NCBI GenBank assembly: GCA_016931185.1
Contig: JAFGFI010000256.1
Span: 1-32,903, forward strand
Direction: 5' to 3'
Source of the DNA: Anaerolineae bacterium
GTDB taxonomy: Bacteria; Chloroflexota; Anaerolineae; B4-G1; SLSP01
DNA length: 32,903 bases
Shown here: piece by piece, positions 7,801 through 15,192 of the stretch
Layout: every line of letters starts with the position of its first letter
How positions within the stretch are numbered: the stretch's first letter is position 1
The notes under the pieces: model-generated
Told to the model about the DNA's origin: nothing
Databases searched by the model: none
The model's input: only the letters and a program-made list of their open reading frames with translations
Program-made: the position numbers and the translations under genes

Positions 7801-8130
7801 CGCTATGTGTTGCCCACAGCCTGGGAGGAGTTCAATCTCGCACACCCCCATAATATCGTAGCAGATTTCGCATCACGGTTAGGCATTTTGGGTATAGGGG
7901 TATTGTTAGTCCTGCAGGCCGTCTTCTGGCGGTTGGTGTCGCCACTGCGCAAGTTTCCGGACGCAATGACGCGCGCACTGGCCCTGGGGATTATTGGATC
8001 TATGGTGGATTTTTTAGGGCACGGGTTGGTGGATGCCTCGTACTTTGTGATTGACCTGGCGTATGTGTACTTTTTATCTTTAGCGGTAGCGGTGTGGTTA
8101 AATGAAGATACAATGTATCGTGAAAAGTGA
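4858..8130 (+). CDS. Degenerate glycosidase-like / O-antigen ligase (Wzy-type) fusion membrane protein
   Basis: The 1090-aa protein has an N-terminal membrane anchor (about residues 18-37) and then an extracytoplasmic TIM-barrel domain like GH39/GH-A glycosidases (about 60-390). A beta-rich carbohydrate-binding-like segment follows (about 395-515), then a polytopic C-terminal half with O-antigen ligase/polymerase motifs: GSPNNVGLYLGR (820-831), SFSKGAIVIG, RSSWAMFRDHPLLGVGLDNF (956-975) and HPHN (996-999). Wzy_C proteins join or polymerise glycans on lipid carriers outside the membrane. In the barrel, both catalytic glutamates appear lost: the usual W-N-E-P-N is WHNPN (N173), and the usual I-x-T-E-x-G-W is ISHLGW (H293). 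The domain is probably a glycan binder rather than a hydrolase. Two repeat-coded loops are inserted (about 690-712 and 843-860). The start is uncertain: ATG 4858 overlaps the GNAT remnant's stop, ATG 4897 is possible, and neither has a strong RBS. Confidence 0.85.
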   Translation: MRKVRGGPTPRSIMKYQHLYIFIFGLLLLLVAVVAGIQVEARQRFLMRGWETVLATLVADTGQPRACVNAALEQYDAVQLSWALDMMAEGGFAWVRQRFSWAEIEPEPGVFRWEPWDMLVAESAARDLTLIAVLDDAPGWATVPPSAEAFATFARAFAARYGDTITYYQIWHNPNLGDAWGGYANAYSYTELLSRAAVAIREADSGARIVLGSLAPTVETGERNYAEDLFLEMLYAAGAEPYFDVVAMQPYGFFSEPEDRRVDREVLNFSRVILAREVLVAHGEAHKAIWISHLGWNSKPADWPGPVSIWGNVDMATQAEYTLAAFKRAEREWPWLGTMCLNGFQPRPESVSDTTRAVPNAEGHWGFALVGPDGEPRPVYDAISEWAIRERVATPGTYVASTDLATFEGTWILGPQGADIGQSGDRVQLAFEGTDIALTVRRGPYRAFLFVTVDGEPAPALPRDENGKAYVVLYDPLAAVATVPLAENLPPGRHIVEVTAERGWGQWALVGWRVAHRPDVTAYRTSLGLCAVLSGAGLILAVWAGLRVDWGTIGYKARRLRARVKDWVRIVLTLLLSILYIFAAWQTMMNDAFRRLGQGGEMVTLLLATGAFYFSPWLVLTLAAGICVSLIVFLDPALGLMVTILAVPFYMHPLSLLGKSFALAELVLLPTAVGWIVWWVRKWGEARGEKKDARITSYELRITDRVSRFTFYAAGALILVSLLSTLFAVHTREAVRELRLVVLEPVVFYVMLVTLPMDRQARWRVIDAFVVSGVLVAVLGLFQYGASFCRGTGICDQIAYALGEVITAEGGMRRLHSIYGSPNNVGLYLGRVFPLLIAVALWGEERREKREEGREKSFYQFTNSLFHSRRRLLYAVAACPVALALLLSFSKGAIVIGIPAAIIVMGFLAGPGWRKATLVVIVLGLIALIPLLQTPRFAGMFDFTSGTTGFRVALWRSSWAMFRDHPLLGVGLDNFLYAYRTRYVLPTAWEEFNLAHPHNIVADFASRLGILGIGVLLVLQAVFWRLVSPLRKFPDAMTRALALGIIGSMVDFLGHGLVDASYFVIDLAYVYFLSLAVAVWLNEDTMYREK
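6939..6994 (+). repeat. In-frame heptamer repeat array (AATTACG / TTTTACG type)
   Basis: Eight consecutive 7-mers are seen: gattacg, agttatg, aattacg, aattacg, gatcgcg, tttcacg, ttttaca, ttttacg. The left half follows an xATTACG pattern and the right half TTTyACr. The array is 56 bases long and keeps the coding frame. It encodes about ITSYELRITDRVSRFTFYA in a loop between membrane helices of the ligase fusion. It resembles the short tandem heptamers usually found between genes in cyanobacteria and Chloroflexota. Confidence 0.75.
7386..7427 (+). repeat. In-frame heptamer repeat array (AGAAGAG type)
   Basis: Six near-identical 7-mers are seen: ggaagag, agaagag three times, ggaagag, agaagtc. 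They are followed by an 8-base direct repeat (accaattt, accaattc). The purine array encodes a highly charged EERREKREEGREKS loop between hydrophobic segments of the same ligase-like protein. Its sequence differs from the array at 6939-6994, so two repeat families invaded one gene. Confidence 0.75.
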
Positions 8131-8171
8131 TAACGCGAGAGGATCCCTTCCCCTCGCGCTATCACTTTTTA
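8123..8171 (+). terminator. Bidirectional intrinsic terminator between convergent genes
   Basis: A 17-bp stem (arms 8123-8139 and 8153-8169, one mismatch) encloses a 13-base loop. It has A-rich sequence on the left and a T run on the right, so it can end transcription from both directions. The ligase gene's stop codon (8128-8130) lies inside the left arm. The convergent lipoprotein gene ends at 8194. Confidence 0.8.
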
Positions 8172-8193
8172 CTTTCTAATCACCTGTACTCAT

Positions 8194-9018
8194 TTATTCT
8201 TCGACTTCGAGTTCAATAGACCCGACACCTGCCTGGATTGTGATTTCTATCGTGACATCGGATGTTTCGTAGGCGTCATTGACATAGTCACTTCCCAGGC
8301 GGTGAAGGCCGTTGATCGTCACATTGCCAATGCCTTTGGTGATGTCTACTCGTACTCCGATATCGTTGGGTAAGCGCAATACTGTTTTGCCTAGTCCCCC
8401 TTGAATGTTGACATCCACATCATTTTCCCAATCACCGCGCAGGTCAAGTGTGAATTCGCCCGCACCTATGTCAAGTTCCAACTGCTTTAGACTTGTATTG
8501 TTGTGTAAATCTACTGTAATTGTGCCTGCGCCCAATTTCATATCTAGTTTTTCGACATTGAGATCACCCAGTTCCAGATCACCTTCTCCCGCGCCGTATT
8601 CAATGCGCATATCCAGCGGGATATCCTCGTTGAAATTCAGGTCCCATTCGTAACGATACTTGGTGGCGCTGGTTGTGATCTTGTTGGTGCTTGGTTGCCG
8701 GATGGTTAACCGGCCGCCCGTCTCCTCATTCTCCTGATATTCAATTTCGGGTCGCCATTCTGCCACATTATAGGTGAAGTCAGCTTCGAGCAGTTCATCG
8801 GTTCCTTTGTCGACGGTCAATTCTCCCGCGCCTATTTTAATGTATACCTGGACTTTTTCAGTATCCCCCAATTCTATCGTACTGGATTCACGTTGTATTT
8901 CTCCTGTATTGACGGTTTCTAAGTTGACGTCAGGCACGGTGACAACACAGCCAAGTGAGACAGATAATGCTATGCCGATCGTGAATAAGACAAGTATTCT
9001 TTTTGCTTTGGTTTCCAT
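8194..9018 (-). CDS. Toast-rack/DUF4097-like putative lipoprotein
   Basis: The 274-aa protein has a lipoprotein signal: basic METKAKR, a hydrophobic stretch and a lipobox ending SLGC (C24). It is therefore probably anchored on the outer face of the membrane. The rest is a repetitive beta protein with recurring IGAGEL/YGAGEGDL/LGAGTI/IGAGEF/GLGKT/GIGNV turns roughly every 25 residues. This is the hallmark of right-handed beta 'toast-rack' adhesin-like domains (DUF2154/DUF4097 relatives). No enzymatic motif is seen and the function is unknown. GGAGG lies 6 bases before the ATG, supporting the start. It is convergent with the ligase fusion and divergent from the DUF4230 gene. Confidence 0.8.
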   Translation of the reverse strand: METKAKRILVLFTIGIALSVSLGCVVTVPDVNLETVNTGEIQRESSTIELGDTEKVQVYIKIGAGELTVDKGTDELLEADFTYNVAEWRPEIEYQENEETGGRLTIRQPSTNKITTSATKYRYEWDLNFNEDIPLDMRIEYGAGEGDLELGDLNVEKLDMKLGAGTITVDLHNNTSLKQLELDIGAGEFTLDLRGDWENDVDVNIQGGLGKTVLRLPNDIGVRVDITKGIGNVTINGLHRLGSDYVNDAYETSDVTIEITIQAGVGSIELEVEE

Positions 9019-9149
9019 AATGTTCCTCCAACACGCGAAATCTATTTAGCGACTACTTTTCCCTATTTTCTGTCCTATACTCGGGCCGTTTATTACACTT
9101 GTCATAATTAGATACGTGAGTTATGATTGAAAGTTGCAGGGGGCGTTTT

Positions 9150-9239
9150 GTGAGCGAATTGACTGAGATGCCAAATGGTAGTAAAGTTGTAGCAGGAAAT
9201 GTTAGAGGCCCCGTGCCGGCGATGCCTGTGTTAGCCTGA
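9150..9239 (+). pseudogene. Possible FeoA-like N-terminal fragment
   Basis: A 29-codon frame starting GTG reads SELTEMPNGSKVVAGNVRGP before stopping. The pattern (LTE-MP-G-K-VV-VRG) resembles the first strand pair of FeoA/SH3-like iron transport accessory proteins. The diagnostic ALGIRPG continuation is missing. It lies in the 253-bp divergent spacer between the lipoprotein and DUF4230 genes. This is a weak call based on a short match and could be chance. Confidence 0.25.
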
Positions 9240-9271
9240 TATTTCTCATCATATTTACACCTGGAGGCTTT

Positions 9272-9961
9272 ATGCGAAGGATTGGTAACTTTTTAACCAT
9301 TATTGGAGTCATCGTTGTTATCGTGGTAGTGGCCTGGCTGGTTCTTAGGTTGCAAGGTACTGGTTCAAAGAGTGGGGAAAATTCTGGGTCGTTGATACCA
9401 CAACCTACGCCGACGATTTATCCTAGTGCGATGACGGTTATTGAAGGTATACAATCGTTAAGTCGTTTGGAGACGGCTTCTTATCATATTGAAAAGGTGA
9501 TTACGGCGGAGTCAGGGCAGGGGCCGCTTGGTTTTTTGTTTGGTGATAAATTATTGTTGATCGCCTATGGGCAGGTCATTGCGGGTGTCGATTTGAGTTT
9601 ACTCGGCCCAGAGTCTTTGTCGACGTTGCCAGATGGTACCGTATATATACGTCTACCCCAGACAGAAGTGTTTGTAGCAGCATTGGATAATAATCGAACG
9701 TATGTGTATGATCGCCGTACAGGTATGGCTGGTTTGAATGTGCAACTTGAGACGGCCGCGCGTCAGGAAGCGGAGCGGTTGATTCTACAAGCCGCGCTTG
9801 AAGAGGGACTGTTGGAGAAGGCAGATGAAAATGCGCGTAGCGTTTTACGCTCCTTCGTGTTGAGTTTAGGATTCGAACATGTGATTTTTGTTGAGGTGCT
9901 TCCTACACCTGCTCCATCTCCTACACCGACGGCAGTCATCAAACTTAACGTTGCTCCTTAA
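9272..9961 (+). CDS. DUF4230 domain-containing membrane-anchored protein
   Basis: The 229-aa protein has one N-terminal membrane helix (about residues 8-26) and a Gly/Ser/Pro linker. A DUF4230 domain (PF14014) follows at about residues 55-210: ETASYHIEKVITAESG, then YGQVIAGVDLSLL, then TVYIRLPQTEVF. The function is unknown. Topology predicts most of the protein outside the cytoplasm. The C terminus is a PTPAPSPTPTA low-complexity tail. GGAGG lies 4-5 bases before the ATG at 9272. truD starts only 19 bases after its stop, so the two are probably co-transcribed. Confidence 0.85.
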   Translation: MRRIGNFLTIIGVIVVIVVVAWLVLRLQGTGSKSGENSGSLIPQPTPTIYPSAMTVIEGIQSLSRLETASYHIEKVITAESGQGPLGFLFGDKLLLIAYGQVIAGVDLSLLGPESLSTLPDGTVYIRLPQTEVFVAALDNNRTYVYDRRTGMAGLNVQLETAARQEAERLILQAALEEGLLEKADENARSVLRSFVLSLGFEHVIFVEVLPTPAPSPTPTAVIKLNVAP

Positions 9962-9980
9962 AGTTGAAAGTGAGTTGGAT

Positions 9981-11162
9981 ATGCGGATAAAAAGGCTATA
10001 TGAAGATTTTCGAGTGGAAGAACGTCTCCGTTTTCCTAGTGGAGATCAGCGAGGGGCGTATGCCTACTACCGCATTGAAAAGCGTGGCGTTCCCACAACG
10101 GATGTACGTAACGCGATGGCGGCTAAATTAAAAGTGACACCGAGTGCATTGGCATTCCCTGCGCTTAAGGATGCCTCAGCTATTGCAGTGCAATATGCCA
10201 GTGTGCGCAAACGTGGGCCTGAAGAAATTACAGGTGAGGGGTTTATCGCGCAGCGTATACAATGGGGGCGGCGTGCGCTCCGTCCCAGTGATTTATTAGG
10301 GAATGATTTTGTGGTAGTATTGCGTGATTTAGAGCCGCATAAGGCTTCCCAGGTGGCGGATATTCTAAAAGTGCTTGAAGTCCAGGGTTTGCCGAACTAT
10401 TATGATGAACAGCGATTTGGATCGCTTTCTGAGAAAGAGGGTTTTATTGGTAAGGCGATCTTGACCCGTGACGCGGAAAAAGTGGTGCGGTTGTATCTGT
10501 CTGAACCTATGTTGGCCGATCCTGCTTCAATTCGTGAATTCAAGTCCCTGGTAAAAACACATTGGGGGCAGTGGGGTTTTCTGTTACACCAGGCTCCGCG
10601 TCCCTCTAATTTTCGCAGTGTGATTACTTATCTTAAGGATCATCCCCATGAATATCGTAAGGCAGCAAATTTGATCCAAGATCGTTTACTTTCAATTTAT
10701 CTATCGGCTTACCAATCCTGGATGTGGAATCATATTCTGGCGACTTATCTGCATTATACGCTTGCGATCTCTCAGGAGGTGGAAATTGCCGGCTCGCGGT
10801 TTCCGTTACCGGATTTGGATGTGGATTTGGAATCGTTGCAGGAGATGGAAATTGCGCTGCCGCGCCTGACGGCGAATTATGAGGGCCTGGTTGGAAAGGC
10901 TGCACAAGAAGTGTTTGATATGGAGGAGATGACAATTCGTGACTTCAAGGCGCGTATTTTGCGGCGGGCTTATCTCGCCAAAGGTGAGCGTAGGGTACTG
11001 TATGCACCAGGTGACGTACAAGTAGCAGCTCCTATGGACGATGAGCAACATCCGGGACGGCAAGCGGTGACAGTAAGTTTTACATTACAACCCGGAAGTT
11101 ATGCGTCCCTGGTATTAAAGACCGTCGCTGCGCGTCTGGGTGTATCCTTTACTTCTCGTTGA
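9981..11162 (+). CDS. truD: tRNA pseudouridine(13) synthase TruD
   Basis: This 393-aa enzyme isomerises uridine 13 of tRNA to pseudouridine. The catalytic aspartate motif is FPALKDASAIAVQ (D64, matching the K-D of the family's KDRxxxTxQ motif). The TruD signature NYYDEQRFGS lies at 139-148. An insertion/TRUD domain follows with DRLLSIYLSAYQSWMWNHIL, the conserved SAYQS-x-x-WN region. The N terminus (MRIKRLYEDFRVEE) matches the usual TruD start and supports ATG 9981. The frame is open further left, but that would overlap the DUF4230 gene. The RBS is weak. The stop overlaps a possible TTG start of the next gene (TTGA at 11159-11162). Confidence 0.95.
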   Translation: MRIKRLYEDFRVEERLRFPSGDQRGAYAYYRIEKRGVPTTDVRNAMAAKLKVTPSALAFPALKDASAIAVQYASVRKRGPEEITGEGFIAQRIQWGRRALRPSDLLGNDFVVVLRDLEPHKASQVADILKVLEVQGLPNYYDEQRFGSLSEKEGFIGKAILTRDAEKVVRLYLSEPMLADPASIREFKSLVKTHWGQWGFLLHQAPRPSNFRSVITYLKDHPHEYRKAANLIQDRLLSIYLSAYQSWMWNHILATYLHYTLAISQEVEIAGSRFPLPDLDVDLESLQEMEIALPRLTANYEGLVGKAAQEVFDMEEMTIRDFKARILRRAYLAKGERRVLYAPGDVQVAAPMDDEQHPGRQAVTVSFTLQPGSYASLVLKTVAARLGVSFTSR

Positions 11163-11176
11163 GGGTAGGTATACAA

Positions 11177-11965
11177 GTGGTAGATGTTAATGAGACTTAT
11201 GTCGTACCTTTAGGTGTGGCGGCGGCATTACCCCAAGCCGAATATGCTAATAGCTATCTGGCGGTCGTGCATGGTGAACATTACTGGTTGGTAGATTGCG
11301 CGGATAATCCTATTGTTCGTTTACAACGTGCCGGTCTGGACCCGTTAGCTGTGCGAGGTATATTCATCACCCATTTTCATCCCGATCACGTTTATGGCTT
11401 ACCTGCGTATTTGCTCGGGCTGGTATTGTTGGCGTATCAACGCGATCACATTTGGACCTCTCCACTGCCAATTTATGCCCGCCCTGAAGTATTAGCCCAG
11501 ATTAAGCAGATGATAGCCTTGTTCGGGACGCAAAGTTGGCCCGAACAATTGCCCTTACGGTATCATATCGTACTTCCTCAAGTGGGGGTGACGGTCACTG
11601 AGGATGAGGATTTCCAAATATTAGCTGCCCCGACAGAACACTCAGTTCCCTCGATGGCGGTGAAATTTGTAGACCGGATGACGGGACGCGCGTTTGTTTA
11701 TTCCAGTGATACCTTTCCATGTACAGCAGTGGAGCATCTAGCGCAAAGTGCGACTCTGTTGTTTCATGAGGCCACGGATTCGGATAATGCCCATACCCGC
11801 CCGGCAGATGCCGGCGCGTTGGCATCGCGAGCGGGAGTGGTGCGTCTGGTGTTAATTCACTATAATCCAGAGCCGGAGATAATGGCGAGTACACTTGCAG
11901 TAGCGGGTAAAACATTTGGTGGACCTGTGGAATTAGCTGAATCTTTTAAGCGATATTATTGGTAA
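11177..11965 (+). CDS. MBL-fold metallo-hydrolase, RNase Z-like
   Basis: The 262-aa metallo-beta-lactamase-fold protein has the metal motif THFHPDH (residues 65-71). Further likely ligands are EHSVP, the aspartate in VYSSDTFP, and a late histidine in LVLIHYNPE. The order of motifs and the early GVAAALP loop resemble the RNase Z/arylsulfatase-like branch. The exact substrate is not predictable. GTG 11177 is preferred for a weak AGG(T) 6 bases upstream. A TTG at 11159, overlapping truD's stop, is the alternative. It follows truD without a gap, suggesting an operon of RNA-related enzymes, but that link is inference. Confidence 0.85.
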   Translation: MVDVNETYVVPLGVAAALPQAEYANSYLAVVHGEHYWLVDCADNPIVRLQRAGLDPLAVRGIFITHFHPDHVYGLPAYLLGLVLLAYQRDHIWTSPLPIYARPEVLAQIKQMIALFGTQSWPEQLPLRYHIVLPQVGVTVTEDEDFQILAAPTEHSVPSMAVKFVDRMTGRAFVYSSDTFPCTAVEHLAQSATLLFHEATDSDNAHTRPADAGALASRAGVVRLVLIHYNPEPEIMASTLAVAGKTFGGPVELAESFKRYYW

Positions 11966-12004
11966 TTTTACTGGTTCACACTACAGGTTGTTTTTATAAC
12001 TTTG

Positions 12005-12013
12005 TGTTATAAT
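12005..12013 (+). promoter_or_regulatory. Extended -10 promoter giving a near-leaderless murJ transcript
   Basis: TGTTATAAT is an exact extended -10 (TGn-TATAAT). The only -35-like sequence is TTGTTT at a short 14-base spacing. The expected start, about 7 bases downstream, falls on or next to the ATG at 12020. No Shine-Dalgarno precedes that ATG. Confidence 0.6.
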
Positions 12014-12019
12014 TTAAAA

Positions 12020-13612
12020 ATGCGAATACCCGACTCTAAAGACGAAGCGGATGCAAATATTCAGCCTCAAGGGCAGGTTATGCGCGCGGCTGCGTTGGTG
12101 ATGATGGCATTCGCGCTCAGTCGTGTATTAGGGTTGGTGCGCCAGATGGTCTTTGGTCTTTACTTTGGCGCTGCGTCGGAGATGGATGCTTATGTCGCCG
12201 CGTTGCGTATTCCAGAGGCGATTTTTCTGGTGGTTGCGGGGGGGGCATTAGGGTCTGCTTTTATTCCTCTTTTCACGTACCGATTAGCCCATGCCCAGGT
12301 AATGCCAGCTTGGCGCTTGGCTTCTTCAATTATCAACTTACTGCTCGTTCTTCTGATTCCTTTAACTTTGTTGTGCATTGTGTTTGCGCCATGGTTGGTG
12401 CAAACAATTGTTGCGCCGGCTATGACGCCATCAATGCAAGCTCAAACTGTGAATTTGATGCGAGTAATGCTGCTCTCTACCGCAATCTTTGGTGTGAGTG
12501 GGATAGTGATGGGTACGCTTAACGCGCATCAGCATTTCCTCCTTCCTGCGATTGCGCCGATTTTGTATAATCTTGCCTTGATTGGTGGTGCAGTTATCGG
12601 CGCTATGACTTCTCTAGGAACGATGGGGCCGGCGATAGGTATGGTGGTTGGCGCGGTGTTACATCTATGTATACAGGTGCCGGGATTAGTTCGTTACCAG
12701 GCGCGCTATATGCCCGTTCTGGGGGTAGATGATCCTGGGGTGTTGCAAGTAGGGCGTTTGATGTTGCCGCGTGTTCTAGGGGTGGCTGCCGTACAGATTA
12801 ATTTTGTGGTGAGTAATAACCTGGCTTCGCGCTTGGGGCCTGGGGCCATTTCAGCACTGGATTATGCCTGGCGGGTGATGTTGTTGCCCCAGGGGATCTT
12901 TGCGCAGGCCGTGGGTACGGCCGCCTTTCCCACTTTCTCGGCGCAGTCTGCGCGGGGGGCCATAGAAGAATTACGGAAAACCCTCCTGGCGACCGTGAAA
13001 ACGATGATCACGGTGACGATTCCGGCCTCAATGGGACTAATATTCTTAGGGGGACCGATTATTACTGTGTTATTTCAGCAGGGGGCGTTTGATGTGGCTG
13101 CTACACGGAGTGTAGCCTGGGCTTTGCGGTTTTTCGCAATTGGCCTAGTCGGACATTCAGTAATTGAGGTGTTGGCGCGTGCTTTTTACGCATTGCATGA
13201 TACCTGGACACCTGCACTGGCTGCTGTGGGATCAGTATTGCTGAATGTATTGTTGGGACTGCTTCTGCCCCCGGGTTTTGTTGCATTAGGGTTGCCTTCT
13301 CACTCTGGGTTGGCATGCGCTAATGCGTTATCTGCTTTGAGCGAGACGGTTGTACTTCTAATCTTAATTCAGTCTCGTATCGGGCGTTTGAATTGGCGAC
13401 AGTTTATATCGTTGGTGGGACGTGTGGTATTGGCTTCCACAGGGATGGCGCTTGGCCTGTGGGTGTGGTTGCTGCTTGCGCCGGGTCGCGCGTGGATTCA
13501 AGTGTTGGGAGGGATACCGTTGGGGATAAGCATATACGTCGGCCTGTCATTTTTGTTGCGTGTAGATGAGTTATGGGAAGTGGTTAAATTGATTGTGCGT
13601 CAGAGGAGATGA
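12020..13612 (+). CDS. murJ: MurJ/MviN-type lipid II flippase
   Basis: The 530-aa polytopic protein has about 14 hydrophobic segments and belongs to the MurJ/MviN branch of MATE-like transporters. These flip lipid II from the inner to the outer leaflet for peptidoglycan synthesis. Recognisable parts are ALSRVLGLVRQMVFGLYFG near the N terminus (the conserved S-R-x-x-G-x-x-R), VVAGGALGSAFIPLF, and LPRVLGVAAVQINFVVSNNL, together with GAISALDYAWRVMLLPQGIF. Length is normal for the family. The start ATG 12020 (MRIPDSKDEAD) follows an extended -10 with no RBS. An upstream in-frame TTG at 12002 would fall inside the promoter. An eight-base G run (12238-12245) lies in the coding region. The SAM adenosyltransferase gene follows 4 bases after the stop. 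Confidence 0.93.
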   Translation: MRIPDSKDEADANIQPQGQVMRAAALVMMAFALSRVLGLVRQMVFGLYFGAASEMDAYVAALRIPEAIFLVVAGGALGSAFIPLFTYRLAHAQVMPAWRLASSIINLLLVLLIPLTLLCIVFAPWLVQTIVAPAMTPSMQAQTVNLMRVMLLSTAIFGVSGIVMGTLNAHQHFLLPAIAPILYNLALIGGAVIGAMTSLGTMGPAIGMVVGAVLHLCIQVPGLVRYQARYMPVLGVDDPGVLQVGRLMLPRVLGVAAVQINFVVSNNLASRLGPGAISALDYAWRVMLLPQGIFAQAVGTAAFPTFSAQSARGAIEELRKTLLATVKTMITVTIPASMGLIFLGGPIITVLFQQGAFDVAATRSVAWALRFFAIGLVGHSVIEVLARAFYALHDTWTPALAAVGSVLLNVLLGLLLPPGFVALGLPSHSGLACANALSALSETVVLLILIQSRIGRLNWRQFISLVGRVVLASTGMALGLWVWLLLAPGRAWIQVLGGIPLGISIYVGLSFLLRVDELWEVVKLIVRQRR

Positions 13613-13616
13613 ACTT

Positions 13617-14450
13617 GTGCTGATTACATTAACGACGGACTTTGGTATTCAAGATGGATATGTCGGGACAATGAAGGGTGTTATGGCCAGGATTGCTCCA
13701 GGTGTGTCATTTGTGGATATTACTCACACTGTGCCGCCACAAGATGTGCGCAGTACAGCATATATTTTATGGACGGTATTGCCATATTTTTCACGTGAGA
13801 GTGTGCATTTAGTGGTGGTAGATCCGGGTGTGGGTACTATGCGACGTCCTATCGCGGCGCAGACGGGGTGGGGAATGTTAGTTGGGCCGGATAATGGAGT
13901 TTTTTCCTTTGTGTGGGAATCCACGCCACCAGAGTTGATTGTGGAGTTAGCTAATCCTGAATATCGTTTACCTGTTGTCAGTCGTACCTTCCATGGGCGG
14001 GATGTATTCTCTCCGGCTGCGGCATATCTGGCGCGAGGGGTCTCTTTGAGCGAGATGGGACCTCAGGTGGTGGATCCTATACGCTTAACTTCTGCTAAGA
14101 TGCGTGTGGCGGCGAACCGTATCCAAGGGCAAGTGCTTTATATTGATCATTTTGGCAATATTATTACCAGTATTGGCCGTTTATTATGGAGAGGTGATAC
14201 ATTGTGCCTGCAGCCGGTTTTGGCAAACCCTGAAATCGAAGAAATGTATTTCCCGGCAACAGCGGCGCGTGTATCTGTTGCCGGCCGTGATATAGGCCCG
14301 ATTCGCCATACCTATGGTGAGGTGCCGGTAGGTACACCGTTAGCACTGGTGGGGAGTGAGGGGATGTTAGAGTTGGCCGTCAATCAGCGCCATGGTGCCC
14401 AGGTATTGAAGATAATGTTAGGTGATAGTGTTGATATTGTATTGAGTTGA
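13617..14450 (+). CDS. SAM hydroxide adenosyltransferase (DUF62 family)
   Basis: The 277-aa enzyme of the fluorinase/chlorinase fold (PF01887) hydrolyses S-adenosylmethionine to adenosine and methionine in its common bacterial form. Signatures are LTTDFGIQDGYVGTMKGVM at the N terminus, VVVDPGVGTMRRP, VGPDNGVFS, and FHGRDVFSPAAAYLARG with DHFGNIITSI. True halogenases of this fold are rare, and the motif set here fits the hydroxide-dependent group. The GTG at 13617 is chosen because GAGGAG lies about 9 bases upstream and the protein then begins directly at the first strand. It follows murJ closely and is probably read with it. Confidence 0.92.
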   Translation: MLITLTTDFGIQDGYVGTMKGVMARIAPGVSFVDITHTVPPQDVRSTAYILWTVLPYFSRESVHLVVVDPGVGTMRRPIAAQTGWGMLVGPDNGVFSFVWESTPPELIVELANPEYRLPVVSRTFHGRDVFSPAAAYLARGVSLSEMGPQVVDPIRLTSAKMRVAANRIQGQVLYIDHFGNIITSIGRLLWRGDTLCLQPVLANPEIEEMYFPATAARVSVAGRDIGPIRHTYGEVPVGTPLALVGSEGMLELAVNQRHGAQVLKIMLGDSVDIVLS

Positions 14451-14619
14451 AACTTCCAGGAGGCTAGAAGTGGATTTTATAAAGACAGGAAATCCGCATA
14501 GTTTTATGTTTTAATTGAATTCAGTAGATGTATAGTGTCCAGGAAGTATGGAGTCAGTTGAAATTAACCATTTTTTTATTTTATGCGCGGGATAGGGTTC
14601 TGTTTGAGCGACATATATA

Positions 14620-15192
14620 ATGAATCAAATAACGCCAACCCATGAAGTAATGTTGGCCCAGCGTCTTGCGCAGGGGGACCCTGATGCGGTAGAGTTGTTG
14701 GTTGCAGAATATACCGATGACTTATACCGGTTTGTTTATAACCAGGTCGGGGGCTCTCAACAAGATGCCGAAGACGTAGTACAGGAGACTTTGGTGGCCG
14801 CGTTGCGAGCTATCCGCCGTTTTCGTGGGGATAGTAAGCTACGTACTTGGTTGTTTAGCATTGCTGCACATAAAGTTGCAGACCGTCGCCGTCGCATAAA
14901 ACGGCAACCACAACAGATACCTATACAAGAGGTTCTTTTTCCTCTAGTGGCGGAAGATGCATTACCAGAGCAGTTTTTGGATAAACTGGAAGTCCGCCAG
15001 GCAGTGCGTACGGCTTTAATGCAATTACCGCTACACTACCGGATGGCCTTGATCCTCAAGTACGTTGAAGAATTGTCGGTGCGGGAGATTGCCAGTGTGA
15101 TGGATCGTAGTGAAAAGAGTATAGAGTCCATTCTCGTGCGTGCGCGGCGTTTGTTGGCGCAAATGTTTGAGGAAAAGCATGACCGGGCATAA
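14620..15192 (+). CDS. ECF-type RNA polymerase sigma factor
   Basis: The 190-aa sigma-70-family factor of the extracytoplasmic function type has only regions 2 and 4. Region 2 spans about residues 22-92 (YTDDLYRFVYNQVGG, DAEDVVQETLVAALRAI, RTWLFSIAAHKVADRRRR). Region 4 spans 124-178 (LPLHYRMALILKYVEELSV, then IASVMDRSEKSIESIL). The gene overlaps the next one by 14 bases, the standard arrangement for an ECF factor and its anti-sigma factor. The ATG at 14620 lacks a good RBS. The 169-bp upstream spacer is AT-rich with small weak hairpins. Confidence 0.93.
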   Translation: MNQITPTHEVMLAQRLAQGDPDAVELLVAEYTDDLYRFVYNQVGGSQQDAEDVVQETLVAALRAIRRFRGDSKLRTWLFSIAAHKVADRRRRIKRQPQQIPIQEVLFPLVAEDALPEQFLDKLEVRQAVRTALMQLPLHYRMALILKYVEELSVREIASVMDRSEKSIESILVRARRLLAQMFEEKHDRA

